A DNA stretch of 18,915 bases, taken from NCBI GenBank assembly GCA_016287995.1, contig JAEEXW010000009.1, positions 1 through 18,915 on the forward strand, written 5' to 3'. The notes below the pieces were generated by a model. The model was given only the letters and a program-made list of their open reading frames with translations. It searched no databases and was not told where the DNA came from. Source of the DNA: Bacteroidales bacterium. Lineage in GTDB: Bacteria > Bacteroidota > Bacteroidia > Bacteroidales > UBA3824. This document shows, in pieces, positions 1-7,959 of the stretch (the first letter of the stretch is position 1; every line of letters starts with the position of its first letter). Both the position numbers and the translations under genes were made by a program.

Positions 1-700
1 GATTTACGGCTTTGGAAATAACAGTTGTTACCTCCGTTGAGGCAGCGTTATAGTTGTCAGTGGCTGCTACTTGGCATTTAATTTTATAAGTGCCGGCGTT
101 TACGGCAGAGGGAATTTCTGTGTAGTTTTTCCCGTTCATTGTAAACGTAACTTTTCCATTAGTGGCACTTGCCTTAGAAAGTAAAGCCTGTGCTTTGCCG
201 TTATAAGTAGAGTTCTGCGGTATTGCTGCAATTGTATTGTTGATTTTTGCAATTTTGCATGTTATGGTTGCAGGAGTTGATGCACTCATATTTTTGTCTT
301 CGTTTACTTTATAATAAACGGTGTAAGTGCCGGCGTTAATTGCTTTTGGTAGGTCAGCGGAATATGTTTTTCCGTCAAGACTATAAACAACCGTTCCTTT
401 GTTCTGTGCAGTTCCTTGTGAAACTAATTCCTGTTCCTTACCAGAGTATTTAAGATTATTAATAGCCGTCGGCTTGTTCATAATTTTGCCTTGAATTTTG
501 GCAATGGTTATATTGATAGACTGTTCGCTGACACCCTTAAAACCATCACCGTCTTCTACCTTGTAATAAACGGTGTATGTACCTGCATCGGTGAAAGTGG
601 GTTGCGTTGTAGTATACTTTCCGTTTGTGCCGATTTTACACACTACTTCGCCAAAGTTAGTGCTAATATTAAGTTTATATGGTCTGCCCGTATAGACCCA
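1..700 (-). repeat. Ig/MBG-like domain repeats inside the left BspA-like gene
   Basis: Translated on the minus strand, the motif AGTY(T/K)(V/I) recurs with anchors near 581, 329 and 92, giving periods of 252 and 237 bp, or about 79-84 residues per domain. Each copy carries Y(S/T/N)GK near its start and ends in a hydrophobic strand before IAKI. DNA identity between copies is only moderate, so these are diverged domains rather than fresh duplications. The array continues past the left edge. The domain boundaries are approximate. Confidence 0.65.
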
Positions 701-1399
701 ATTATCAGGCTTTTGTACAAAAACTACTGCTTGTGCTGTTTTAAGTGTCAGATAACCATTTGTAGTGTTGGCGTAGTCAGCCCCTATATTATCGATACCA
801 TTACATGTCGCATTTGGACCGAAAAGTTTTGTACAACCGGAGAATATCTGTTGGTATGTTGGATCGCTAATTTTTGATACACTCCAAGCCTTGCTTACAA
901 ATATTGTTTGAAGGTTTGAACATTCACCAAACATTCTAAACATATCAGTTACGTTCTCAGTATTAAAACCGCTTAAATCAAGATTTTTAAGACTACTGCA
1001 ATTAGAGAACATACCGAACATATAAATTACTTTCGAGGTGTTGAAGCCTGTAAAATCAATGTTTTTGAGGGACCTGCAACCAGCAAACATCTCTTCCATA
1101 TTGGTAACATTGGCTGTATTCATGTTGCTAAGACCTTCAATTGAAATCACATTAACAAAATTTTTAAACCAGTAAGACAGACTATTCCCTAAGTTATAAT
1201 TCGTATAGGATTTATCGATAATAACTTTTTTAACGTCTTCATTTTCAAAATCATCAGAAGTACCGGTTCCATAATAATATGTTGCTGTGCCTGATGTTTT
1301 ATCAAACTTTATGTATGGTACTTGGGCTTGGCTTTGAGTTGAAACACCAAACAAGATTAGCATTAACAATAATGCCGATAATAAATTTTTAAGTTTCAT
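1..1399 (-). CDS. BspA-like (DUF285) secreted surface protein, 3' end missing
   Basis: The frame is open from an ATG at 1399-1397 to the left edge, giving 466 residues with no stop, so the C-terminus lies outside the window. The N-terminus is a classic signal peptide: a basic MKLKN start, a hydrophobic Leu/Ile stretch, then SQAQ near residue 26. Residues about 60-200 hold a DUF285/BspA block with repeats of the form NVTNMxxMFxxC-SLKNLDLSGFNT, which in this family form leucine-rich-repeat-like surfaces. From about residue 230 onward there are three or more Ig/MBG-like repeats marked by AGTYTVYYKV. Export to the surface is inferred; whether it carries a T9SS sorting domain cannot be seen. It has its own TACCTTTG promoter and follows the susCD terminator, so it is probably a separate unit. 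It shares DUF285 architecture with the giant gene at the other end of the window, but its Ig-like domains are of a different type. Substrate or partner unknown. Confidence 0.85.
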   Translation of the reverse strand, partial: MKLKNLLSALLLMLILFGVSTQSQAQVPYIKFDKTSGTATYYYGTGTSDDFENEDVKKVIIDKSYTNYNLGNSLSYWFKNFVNVISIEGLSNMNTANVTNMEEMFAGCRSLKNIDFTGFNTSKVIYMFGMFSNCSSLKNLDLSGFNTENVTDMFRMFGECSNLQTIFVSKAWSVSKISDPTYQQIFSGCTKLFGPNATCNGIDNIGADYANTTNGYLTLKTAQAVVFVQKPDNWVYTGRPYKLNISTNFGEVVCKIGTNGKYTTTQPTFTDAGTYTVYYKVEDGDGFKGVSEQSINITIAKIQGKIMNKPTAINNLKYSGKEQELVSQGTAQNKGTVVYSLDGKTYSADLPKAINAGTYTVYYKVNEDKNMSASTPATITCKIAKINNTIAAIPQNSTYNGKAQALLSKASATNGKVTFTMNGKNYTEIPSAVNAGTYKIKCQVAATDNYNAASTEVTTVISKAVN

Positions 1400-1450
1400 A
1401 TTATTGCTATTTAATTTAATGATTACTATTTATAAGTATTTGACGAACCG

Positions 1451-1458
1451 CAAAGGTA
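1451..1458 (-). promoter_or_regulatory. Bacteroidetes -7 element for the left BspA-like gene
   Basis: On the minus strand this reads TACCTTTG, matching the Bacteroidetes TAnnTTTG -7 consensus, and lies about 50 bp upstream of the ATG at 1399. I do not see a matching TTTG -33 element at the usual 19-21 bp spacing. The gap around it is AT-rich. Confidence 0.55.
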
Positions 1459-1487
1459 GTAAAAAAATAGCACGTGTATTCTGAAAA

Positions 1488-1540
1488 AACACGGTGTTTT
1501 AAAAAACTTTAACATTTAAAGAATTTTAAAACACCGTGTT
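1488..1540 (-). terminator. Nested hairpin terminator of the susCD operon
   Basis: Perfect 17-bp inverted arms (1488-1504 and 1524-1540, outer sequence AACACGGTG) enclose a second inverted repeat, CTTTAA-CAT-TTAAAG, separated from the outer stem by a symmetric AA/AA mismatch. Read on the minus strand the stem ends in a run of six T, and it starts 24 bp after the susD stop. This fits an intrinsic terminator for susCD. The left BspA-like gene's promoter lies just past it. Confidence 0.8.
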
Positions 1541-1564
1541 ACATTGTATGGACCTCGCCTATTT

Positions 1565-3238
1565 TTATTTATATCCCGGATTTTGTTCTAAGACAGCGTC
1601 CTTATTGAGTTGAATTTCCGATAATGGAATCGGCAAAAGTGTGTGAACATTTGCGTCAAAACCCGTAATCTTCTTTTCTTCAACGCCTTCGGGATATTGT
1701 GTTACCATCATATTGACCCTTTCTGCAAGTTTTCCTGTTCTGCAAAGAGTGTAACGGCGGTTTTCCTCGCCGACAAGTTCGCGGATTCTTTCGTCAAGAA
1801 TAAAATCCAAAGACATTTCTGCTGCCGAAACTTTGCCCGCTTCTAAGTTTCCGCTTTCGGCTCTGAAAGTTTTGAATGCACGGTCTCTTAATACGTTAAT
1901 ATCGTCTGCGGCACCCTGAACGTTGCCCGACAAAACTCTTGCCTCGGCTCTCAACAAATAAGCGTCTGCCAAACGCATTAAAGGCCAGTCTTTTATCAGA
2001 GCCCAACCAAAATCGTCTGTAACATCGTAGCCGCCCCATTTCGTACAATGCGGATACATAACAGCCAAAGTGTCAGCCTTAGACCAATGAACCAAATCGC
2101 CGGTTTTAACCGTGATTTGCGTTGCGCCGGGAGTGTCTTCCGAAACTTTGAAACCGTCAGAGTCTATCCAAATCGTTTCTTGAAAACCGGGTTTGTTGTA
2201 ATAAAGTTTGCGGCGTATATTATGATTGGAATTTCTGATGTCGCCCTCCTGATAAACGCCGTATTTAACATAATTACTTAGTCTTAATCTGCCGTTTCCG
2301 CGTCCGCCCAAAGAGTCGGCGTTGACCATTCCGCTCAATTTATGAAAAGCCGCAACCCAATTTCTGCGCTGTTGAGGTGCATTAATTGTGCCGCCCGGAA
2401 CTGTGTTGTTGTATTCCATTTGAAAAACCCAAATGCCTTCCGTATTGCCCTGACTTCTGCGCTGATTGCCCCAACGGAACATATCGCTGTAATAGTCGCC
2501 GTTGTCTGTAAGAAATTTGCCGTAACGCTCCTGAATAAGGCTGTAATGACCTTCTTCAATCACGGGCGAAACGATATTTTCAGCCTCTTGATTTTTGCCC
2601 ATTCTGAGAAACGCTTCCGCAGCAAGTATTCGAGCACAATCTTTGTTGATACGGTTTTGCGTAATTGTTTTGTCAACCTCCGGAAGGTTGTTAATTGCAT
2701 CGGTCAAATCTGCCGTTATGACCGCATCTATTTGTGAAACTTCGTTTCTAAGATAATCGGTTCTTGGTGTTGAAGTGCTTTCGGTAACAAGCGGCACTTT
2801 GCCCCAAAATGTTACCAACATATTATAAGCGTAGGCTCGGAAAAATTGTGCCTCGGCTTTTTCGGTAGGAGAGGCCTTTTCTGAGGAAATGATAATGTTG
2901 GCATTGTTGATAATCACGTAAAGTGATGTCCATAAGTGATTTACACCCGCATTTTCGGAATTCAGCGAGGCATATTGATAAAATGGAATTTCAACGCCTT
3001 GCACATCGCCCGGTGCGCCGACATCCGTTCCGTCTTGAAAGCAGCCTACAAAACCTTGCGAATCAGACCAGCCCCAAAGTTCGGCAAACTGTCTGTGAAG
3101 ACCGATTATTTTTGCGGGAACGTCGTCTACGTTAACTGAATACGACGAATACATTTTCTCTTCCAAAAAATCCTTGCTGCACGAATTTAGCGTCAAAGCA
3201 GTGGCAGTAGCAATATATATAAGTTTTTGTAATTTCAT
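1565..3238 (-). CDS. SusD/RagB-family outer-membrane nutrient-binding lipoprotein
   Basis: This 557-residue lipoprotein is the lid and substrate-capture partner of the adjacent SusC-type channel. Residues 1-20 form a lipoprotein signal ending in the lipobox LNSC, with Cys20 lipidated, followed by SKDFLEE, a very typical SusD mature start. SusD family marks include the TPR-like segment EKAEAQFFRAYAYNMLVTFWGKVPLV (about 126-152, given here in key form A-FxRAYxYxxL--WGxVPLV), the C-terminal helix with LDFILDERIRELVGEENRR, and the terminal QNPGYK. Length is normal for the family. It starts 11 bp after the susC stop, so the two are co-transcribed, and it is followed by a strong hairpin terminator. 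No CAZyme, protease or sulfatase gene sits in the same operon, so the ligand (glycan or peptide) cannot be assigned. Confidence 0.95.
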   Translation of the reverse strand: MKLQKLIYIATATALTLNSCSKDFLEEKMYSSYSVNVDDVPAKIIGLHRQFAELWGWSDSQGFVGCFQDGTDVGAPGDVQGVEIPFYQYASLNSENAGVNHLWTSLYVIINNANIIISSEKASPTEKAEAQFFRAYAYNMLVTFWGKVPLVTESTSTPRTDYLRNEVSQIDAVITADLTDAINNLPEVDKTITQNRINKDCARILAAEAFLRMGKNQEAENIVSPVIEEGHYSLIQERYGKFLTDNGDYYSDMFRWGNQRRSQGNTEGIWVFQMEYNNTVPGGTINAPQQRRNWVAAFHKLSGMVNADSLGGRGNGRLRLSNYVKYGVYQEGDIRNSNHNIRRKLYYNKPGFQETIWIDSDGFKVSEDTPGATQITVKTGDLVHWSKADTLAVMYPHCTKWGGYDVTDDFGWALIKDWPLMRLADAYLLRAEARVLSGNVQGAADDINVLRDRAFKTFRAESGNLEAGKVSAAEMSLDFILDERIRELVGEENRRYTLCRTGKLAERVNMMVTQYPEGVEEKKITGFDANVHTLLPIPLSEIQLNKDAVLEQNPGYK

Positions 3239-3249
3239 AATAGTCTTGA

Positions 3250-6200
3250 TTAAAAAGTTATGTTCATACCGAAAATTACGCTTTTTGTCATCGGATAATT
3301 TTTTTCATAATTGCTGAACCCGCGTCGAGCCAAAACAATTTCAGGATCCCAGCCTTTCCATTTTGTGAAAGTTACGAGGTTTCTGCCCGTGGCGTAAAGC
3401 GTTACAGAACCCAAATGTATTGCATCAGCAAGCCTTTGCGGGAAAGTATAACTGAAAGTTATGTCTTTGATTCGCGTAAAACTTGCATCTGAGGGATAAT
3501 TATAGCCGTTACGGTTAGAAGTTTTGGAAAGCGAGCGGTATTCGTTGCTGCGGTTTTCAGGTGTCCAATAACCGATTTCAGTCGTAAAATTTCTGCGACC
3601 CATTTCGTCGGCAGCCGCTGCCAAAAGTGGGTTGTTTTGTTTTACGCCTTGAACCGTGGTTATGAAAACCGATAACGTAAAGCCTTTATACATAAAGGTG
3701 TTAGTTAAGCCTGCTGTCCATTTTGGAGTTGTTTGTCCCTGAATGGTTTTGTCTTCTTCGGGCGTGATTTTGCCGTCGCCGTTTATGTCGCGGAGTTTAA
3801 CATCGCCGGCCTGAGCCTCAGGGTCCCAATTCAAATGATCTCCTCTATTAATTTCGTCATCTTGCCAAATACCTACCATTTCGTAATCATAAACCACGCC
3901 TATCGGTTCGCCTATAAACCAACGGTTGCCAATGTCGTCTTTGCCGTCGCCGTAAAGGTCGATGATTTTGTTTTTGTTAACCGAAAATACCAGCGATGTT
4001 TGCCATAGAAAACCGGCTTTGTCGATGTTATGAGTATTGAGCGTAAATTCTATGCCGATATTTTGCGTTTCGCCTATATTGGTCATAACATTTTGATAAC
4101 CTGAAACTTTCGGAAGATTTCTGTTCAAAAGCAAATCCGTTGTGTTGGATTTGTAGAGGTCAATTGTTCCTGTAAATCTGTTCTGATAAAGTCCGAAATC
4201 AATACCGACGTTAACGGTTCTTGTTGTTTCCCAAGAGAGGCCTGAGTTTCCCATTTCGTTTTTAGCCCAGATTGCGGCGGAGGATTTGCCGTCCATTGCA
4301 AGAAGTCCGTTGTCCATTTTGCCGATTGTCCTGTAAACTGAAATTGCCTCGTTGCCGGCTTTTCCGTATGAAACTCTGAGTTTAAGGGCGTTGAGCCTTT
4401 CGTTGAAATTTTCCATAAACTTTTCGCTCGAAATGTTCCAGCCCAAAGCCACGGACGGGAATACGCCGAATTTGTTGTCAGAGCCGAAAACCGAAGAACC
4501 GTCCCTTCTGACCGTAAAAGTAAACAAATAACGGCTTGCGTAAGAGTAGTTCAGCCTGCCCATCTGAGATACTGAGTTGTATTGGTCGGAATATGAGGCG
4601 GAAGTCTGTGTTTCCGCACTTCCGAGGTTGTGCCAGAGAAGGTCTTCGTTGATGAACTTTTCGCCTGCCGCCTCGTTTTTATGGTATTTTCTGCCGCCTG
4701 AGGCGTAGAGAAGTGTCAAGTCCAAATGATGGTGGTCAAGAAAATCCTTGTTGTATCCGATAATGTTTTCTGCGGTGAAACTCTGCGTTTCGGCGTTGAA
4801 AATGTAGCCGTAACCGCCGTTGAGATTGTCCTGCTCAACGCCGTTGAAATACGCGCTGCGCTCCGGAATAAAAGCGTAACCGAGGTTGAAACGGTAGTTG
4901 AGACCGCTTAGAAGGCTCGCCATTTTGCCGAAGTCAATTTCTGCGAAACCGTTGAGGTTGATGTTCCAAGAGCGGCGTTCATGGTCCTGATTGACGTCTC
5001 TCATCGGGTTGAAAAACAGTTTTTCGCTTGCCATCGGATAGACGCAGTATGAGCCGTCCTCTTCGTAAACCTGTCCGTAAGGGCTCATCGCCTCAGCCAT
5101 AAGGAAGTTGACACGTCCGCCGTCTTTGTTGTGTGAGACGATGTAGGAGTTTGTGCCGACTTTAAGATAGTTTGTAACCTCGGCGTCAATATTGGTTCTG
5201 AAAGAAAACCTTCTGTAATTGTAACCTTTCAGAATACCTTTTTCGTCCATGTAATCGCCTGAGACATAATAATGTATATTGTCGAAACCTCCGCTGATTG
5301 TAACGTTGTGGTCCTGGATAACGCCCGTCTGAGACGCCATGTCGTAAATCCAGTCAGTTTCTATTCCGGCGGCTTGGTTGGCGGCTTCGGCTTCGTTTTT
5401 AACAAAGTCGTTGAACATAGTTTCGCCCGGATTTTGAGCGACATAATCCCTGTAACGCTGCGAAATCTGTTCGCCGTTGCAGAAATCAAGTTTGTTGGAA
5501 AAAGTTTCCGCGCCGAAATATCCGTTGTAAGTAACTTTCGGTTTGCCTTCCACACCGCTTTTTGTGGTGATAAGGATAACGCCGTTGGCTCCGTTGGTTC
5601 CGTAGATTGCGGTTGCGGAGGCGTCTTTTAAGATTTCGACTGATTCTATGTCGCCCGGATTAATATCGTTGAGCGAGCCGCCGCTTTTGCTGATTGGAAT
5701 ACCGTCAACAACAACGTAAGGACTTGTACCGGCGTTGATTGAGTTGCGTCCGCGGATTAAGGTCAGAGGCTCTTCGCCAGGAATAGACGATGACTGCGTA
5801 ATGGTGATTCCCGCTGCCGAGCCTTGAACCGCCTGCATGACGTTTGTTACCGGCAGTTTTGAAAGCCTTTCGTTGTCAACGGAGGTTACCGAACCCGTAA
5901 CGTCGGATTTTTTCTGAACTCCGTAGCCTACGACCACGACTTCTTCCAAGTCAACTTCGCTTTCCTTTAAGGAAATGTTAATAATCTGCCCCGGCGAGAA
6001 ATATATTTCCTGCGAGATGTATCCGACACAGGAGATTACGAGTGTACCCGACTCGTGGGCGTTGAGTGTGTAGTTGCCTTCAAAATCTGTGATTGTTCCG
6101 ACGGTAGTACCTTTGATGTAAACGGTTGCGCCGACAACCGGCTCGCCTTGCAAATCTGTAATATGACCTCTCACAGGCGTTGTTTGGCGGATGTTTTCGA

Positions 6201-6279
6201 TAATTTGCGCGGCTTCGGCTGTTTCAGGAAAAAGAAGTCCCGCGGCAAAGCATAATGACAAAACTTTTAAACAATTCAT
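3250..6279 (-). CDS. SusC/RagA-family TonB-dependent outer-membrane transporter
   Basis: A 1009-residue TonB-dependent channel that imports bulky substrates across the outer membrane with SusD. I chose the ATG at 6279 (MNCLKVLSLCFAAG) because it opens a signal peptide ending near ETAEA; the in-frame extension to 6303 begins with TTG and overlaps the promoter. Order of domains: a carboxypeptidase-regulatory-like beta-sandwich at about 36-105 (VRGHITD-GEPVVGATV-GT-TD-EGNYTL), a TonB-box-like stretch EEVVVVGYG at about 112-120, a plug domain with LIRGRNSIN, YVVVDGIP and SVEILKDASATAIYG, then the 22-strand barrel ending in the aromatic terminus GMNITF. It is the first gene of the susCD operon. 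No N-terminal sigma-factor-interaction (STN) domain is visible, so signalling through an anti-sigma factor is unlikely. Substrate not assignable. Confidence 0.95.
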   Translation of the reverse strand: MNCLKVLSLCFAAGLLFPETAEAAQIIENIRQTTPVRGHITDLQGEPVVGATVYIKGTTVGTITDFEGNYTLNAHESGTLVISCVGYISQEIYFSPGQIINISLKESEVDLEEVVVVGYGVQKKSDVTGSVTSVDNERLSKLPVTNVMQAVQGSAAGITITQSSSIPGEEPLTLIRGRNSINAGTSPYVVVDGIPISKSGGSLNDINPGDIESVEILKDASATAIYGTNGANGVILITTKSGVEGKPKVTYNGYFGAETFSNKLDFCNGEQISQRYRDYVAQNPGETMFNDFVKNEAEAANQAAGIETDWIYDMASQTGVIQDHNVTISGGFDNIHYYVSGDYMDEKGILKGYNYRRFSFRTNIDAEVTNYLKVGTNSYIVSHNKDGGRVNFLMAEAMSPYGQVYEEDGSYCVYPMASEKLFFNPMRDVNQDHERRSWNINLNGFAEIDFGKMASLLSGLNYRFNLGYAFIPERSAYFNGVEQDNLNGGYGYIFNAETQSFTAENIIGYNKDFLDHHHLDLTLLYASGGRKYHKNEAAGEKFINEDLLWHNLGSAETQTSASYSDQYNSVSQMGRLNYSYASRYLFTFTVRRDGSSVFGSDNKFGVFPSVALGWNISSEKFMENFNERLNALKLRVSYGKAGNEAISVYRTIGKMDNGLLAMDGKSSAAIWAKNEMGNSGLSWETTRTVNVGIDFGLYQNRFTGTIDLYKSNTTDLLLNRNLPKVSGYQNVMTNIGETQNIGIEFTLNTHNIDKAGFLWQTSLVFSVNKNKIIDLYGDGKDDIGNRWFIGEPIGVVYDYEMVGIWQDDEINRGDHLNWDPEAQAGDVKLRDINGDGKITPEEDKTIQGQTTPKWTAGLTNTFMYKGFTLSVFITTVQGVKQNNPLLAAAADEMGRRNFTTEIGYWTPENRSNEYRSLSKTSNRNGYNYPSDASFTRIKDITFSYTFPQRLADAIHLGSVTLYATGRNLVTFTKWKGWDPEIVLARRGFSNYEKNYPMTKSVIFGMNITF

Positions 6280-6300
6280 ATTAAGTCGTATTTGATGCCG

Positions 6301-6308
6301 CAAAATTA
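6301..6308 (-). promoter_or_regulatory. -7 element of the susCD promoter
   Basis: On the minus strand this reads TAATTTTG, a match to TAnnTTTG, ending 21 bp before the susC ATG at 6279. No clear TTTG is present at -33; that region falls inside the arm of the adjacent 6314-6362 hairpin. The position also supports the 6279 start over the 6303 TTG, which would begin inside this element. Confidence 0.6.
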
Positions 6309-6313
6309 CAAAA

Positions 6314-6362
6314 AAAACGTTAATTAAAATTAATTTTTTTGATTAATTTTAATTGACGTTTT
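6314..6362 (-). terminator. 21-bp-arm AT-rich hairpin between the DUF2807 gene and susC
   Basis: Arms 6314-6334 and 6342-6362 are inverted repeats of 21 bp with one mismatch (ACGTTAATT against ACGTCAATT) around a 7-bp spacer. Read on the minus strand the hairpin starts 8 bp after the DUF2807 stop and is followed by a run of T, so it fits an intrinsic terminator. It also occupies the place of the susC -33 region, so an operator or attenuator role for susCD is possible. Confidence 0.65.
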
Positions 6363-6369
6363 ATTTATT

Positions 6370-7170
6370 TTATCTTCTTGAAAATTTGCAGTTTACCCCA
6401 ACGTTTTCTTCCAAAATTTTCGGGTTGCCGGTCAAGACCACGTGAGAACGGTCAGAAATGTTGATTTTCAAGGTTTTTGACGAGTTGAAAAATGCGTCCG
6501 AATTGCCGGAAATTTTTGCAGTGGAGTTTTGCGCCGACAGTCTCAACGCTTCAAAACGGCTCAAACCCGAAACCGTCAAATCCAATTTTACGGTTTTGCC
6601 TTCTGCGCTTATTTCCGAGCCGCCGCTTAAAACAAACTCAGAATTTTCAGCGGAAAAATTTTTCAGTTCTATTTTTGAGGAGTCCGCCGTAAATTTCACC
6701 GTCCTGAAACTGCCGCCAAAGTAAGCCTCAGAGCCGGATTTAAGAAACAGTCCCAAAGCCTGCGCCGAAATCTGTCCTTTTATCACCGAATTGTTTTCTG
6801 CTTTTATAATAATTTTATCTGTCTTGAAATTATCTTCTAATTTCATTGAAACACAATCAGTTATCAAAATGTTTTGCACCTCTTTCGTTAGATAAAGGTC
6901 GACAATGATATCACCTTCTTCTGTTTTTGAAACCGTTCTGCCGTCAACGTCCATCTGCATTTTGCGCAGTCTGTAAAGCCTCAAAACGCCTTTTTTGAAT
7001 TTTACGCCGGCGTTTTTTTCAGGAAACGTTGCATAATTTTTTTCAGAAGTATACACTCTGACTTTCAGAGAGTCAGAAATGATGACTTTTTGGCAGCCGT
7101 TAAACTTTTTTTGCGCGTTAACCATCAAAGCGCAAAACATAAATATTATTAAAATACAAATCCTATTCAT
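6370..7170 (-). CDS. Secreted GIN-type DUF2807 (putative adhesin head) protein
   Basis: A 266-residue protein with a signal peptide (MNRICILIIFMFCALMVNA, cleavage before Gln20). The mature part starts KKFNGCQKVIISDSLKVRVY, resembling the opening strand of DUF2807 head-GIN proteins, and continues as short alternating strands rich in S, N and G (for example LKSGSEAYFGGSF, SGGSEISAEG, ISGNSDAFF), the pattern of a right-handed parallel beta-helix. Family members are outer-membrane-associated or secreted and of largely unknown role. No lipobox is present. The gene starts 24 bp from the divergent metallo-hydrolase and ends 8 bp before a hairpin, so it is probably monocistronic. Similarity to DUF2807 is judged by pattern only; a different beta-helix family is possible. 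Confidence 0.7.
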   Translation of the reverse strand: MNRICILIIFMFCALMVNAQKKFNGCQKVIISDSLKVRVYTSEKNYATFPEKNAGVKFKKGVLRLYRLRKMQMDVDGRTVSKTEEGDIIVDLYLTKEVQNILITDCVSMKLEDNFKTDKIIIKAENNSVIKGQISAQALGLFLKSGSEAYFGGSFRTVKFTADSSKIELKNFSAENSEFVLSGGSEISAEGKTVKLDLTVSGLSRFEALRLSAQNSTAKISGNSDAFFNSSKTLKINISDRSHVVLTGNPKILEENVGVNCKFSRR

Positions 7171-7178
7171 TTTTTTTA

Positions 7179-7186
7179 TACTTTTG
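7179..7186 (+). promoter_or_regulatory. -7 element immediately upstream of the metallo-hydrolase gene
   Basis: TACTTTTG matches TAnnTTTG and ends only 8 bp before the ATG at 7195. Transcription would then begin at or within a few bases of the start codon, giving a leaderless or nearly leaderless message. No TTTG is visible at -33, so the element is modest on its own. Confidence 0.5.
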
Positions 7187-7194
7187 TACCCGTT

Positions 7195-7959
7195 ATGTTA
7201 GAAATTTGCAGTATAGCCTCCGGCAGCAACGGAAATTGCTATTACATCGGCAACGAAACCGATGCAGTTGTTATTGATTGTGGAATTTTTTACCGTAGTT
7301 TAGAGACTCGCGCCGAAAACGCCGGAATTGATATAAAAAAAATCCGCGCCGTCATTGTCAGCCACGAACACAGCGACCATGTACGCGGCGTTAAAACCAT
7401 TGCGAGAAAACTTAATCTGCCGGTTTATTTTATGCCGAAAACCTACGAAAAAACTTACAAACGGCACAGACCGGATTATTATAAAGTGTTATCAACGGAA
7501 GAGCCCGTTGAAATTTTCGGCTTTTATGTCCACACTTTCAAAAAATATCATGACGCCGTAGATGCCGTAAGTTTCCGCGTTGAATATCAGGGAGTTAATA
7601 TCGGTGTTATGACAGACATCGGCGTTGCAGACGTAACACTTTGTAAGGAATTTTCAAAATGTCAGGCGGCGTTTTTGGAGAGCAATTATGACGAAGAAAT
7701 GCTCAAAAACGGACCTTATCCGCAAGTTTTGAAAGATCGTGTTGCCTCTAACGTCGGACACCTTTCCAACTCTCAGGCGTTTGCATTAGTGAGGGATTTT
7801 GCTAACGAAAATCTTACGCATTTAGTTTTTTCGCATATTTCGCAAGAAAACAATACTCCGGAAAAAGTCCTTGAAAAGTTTTCTCCTTTCAAGGACAAAT
7901 ATTCAATGTGTGTTGCGCCAAGGTTTGACCCGAGCGAAAAAATTGTACTTCTTACTTAA
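7195..7959 (+). CDS. YycJ/WalJ-type metallo-beta-lactamase-fold hydrolase
   Basis: A 254-residue cytoplasmic protein of the metallo-beta-lactamase fold. It opens LEICSIASGSNGNCYYIG, the YycJ family signature, and carries the metal-binding motif HEHSDH at residues 57-62, then His119 (KYHDAVDAVSF), Asp141 (VMTDIG), His189 (GHLSN) and His214 (FSHIS). These are the expected two-metal ligands and none is missing. The family is described as a 5'-3' exonuclease-like or DNA-processing hydrolase in Firmicutes; the role in Bacteroidetes is not well settled. It is alone on the plus strand, divergent from the DUF2807 gene and convergent with DPP11, with which its stop overlaps by 8 bp (7952-7959). No signal peptide is present. 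Confidence 0.88.
   Translation: MLEICSIASGSNGNCYYIGNETDAVVIDCGIFYRSLETRAENAGIDIKKIRAVIVSHEHSDHVRGVKTIARKLNLPVYFMPKTYEKTYKRHRPDYYKVLSTEEPVEIFGFYVHTFKKYHDAVDAVSFRVEYQGVNIGVMTDIGVADVTLCKEFSKCQAAFLESNYDEEMLKNGPYPQVLKDRVASNVGHLSNSQAFALVRDFANENLTHLVFSHISQENNTPEKVLEKFSPFKDKYSMCVAPRFDPSEKIVLLT

Noticed and set aside
491..877. 128-codon plus-strand open frame near the left edge
   Set aside because: It lies antisense to a well-supported BspA-like coding region with a signal peptide and domain repeats, and has no recognisable features of its own.
6280..6303. SusC start at TTG 6303
   Set aside because: It would add eight residues (MRHQIRLN) before the signal peptide and would begin inside the TAATTTTG promoter element; the ATG at 6279 gives a normal signal peptide.
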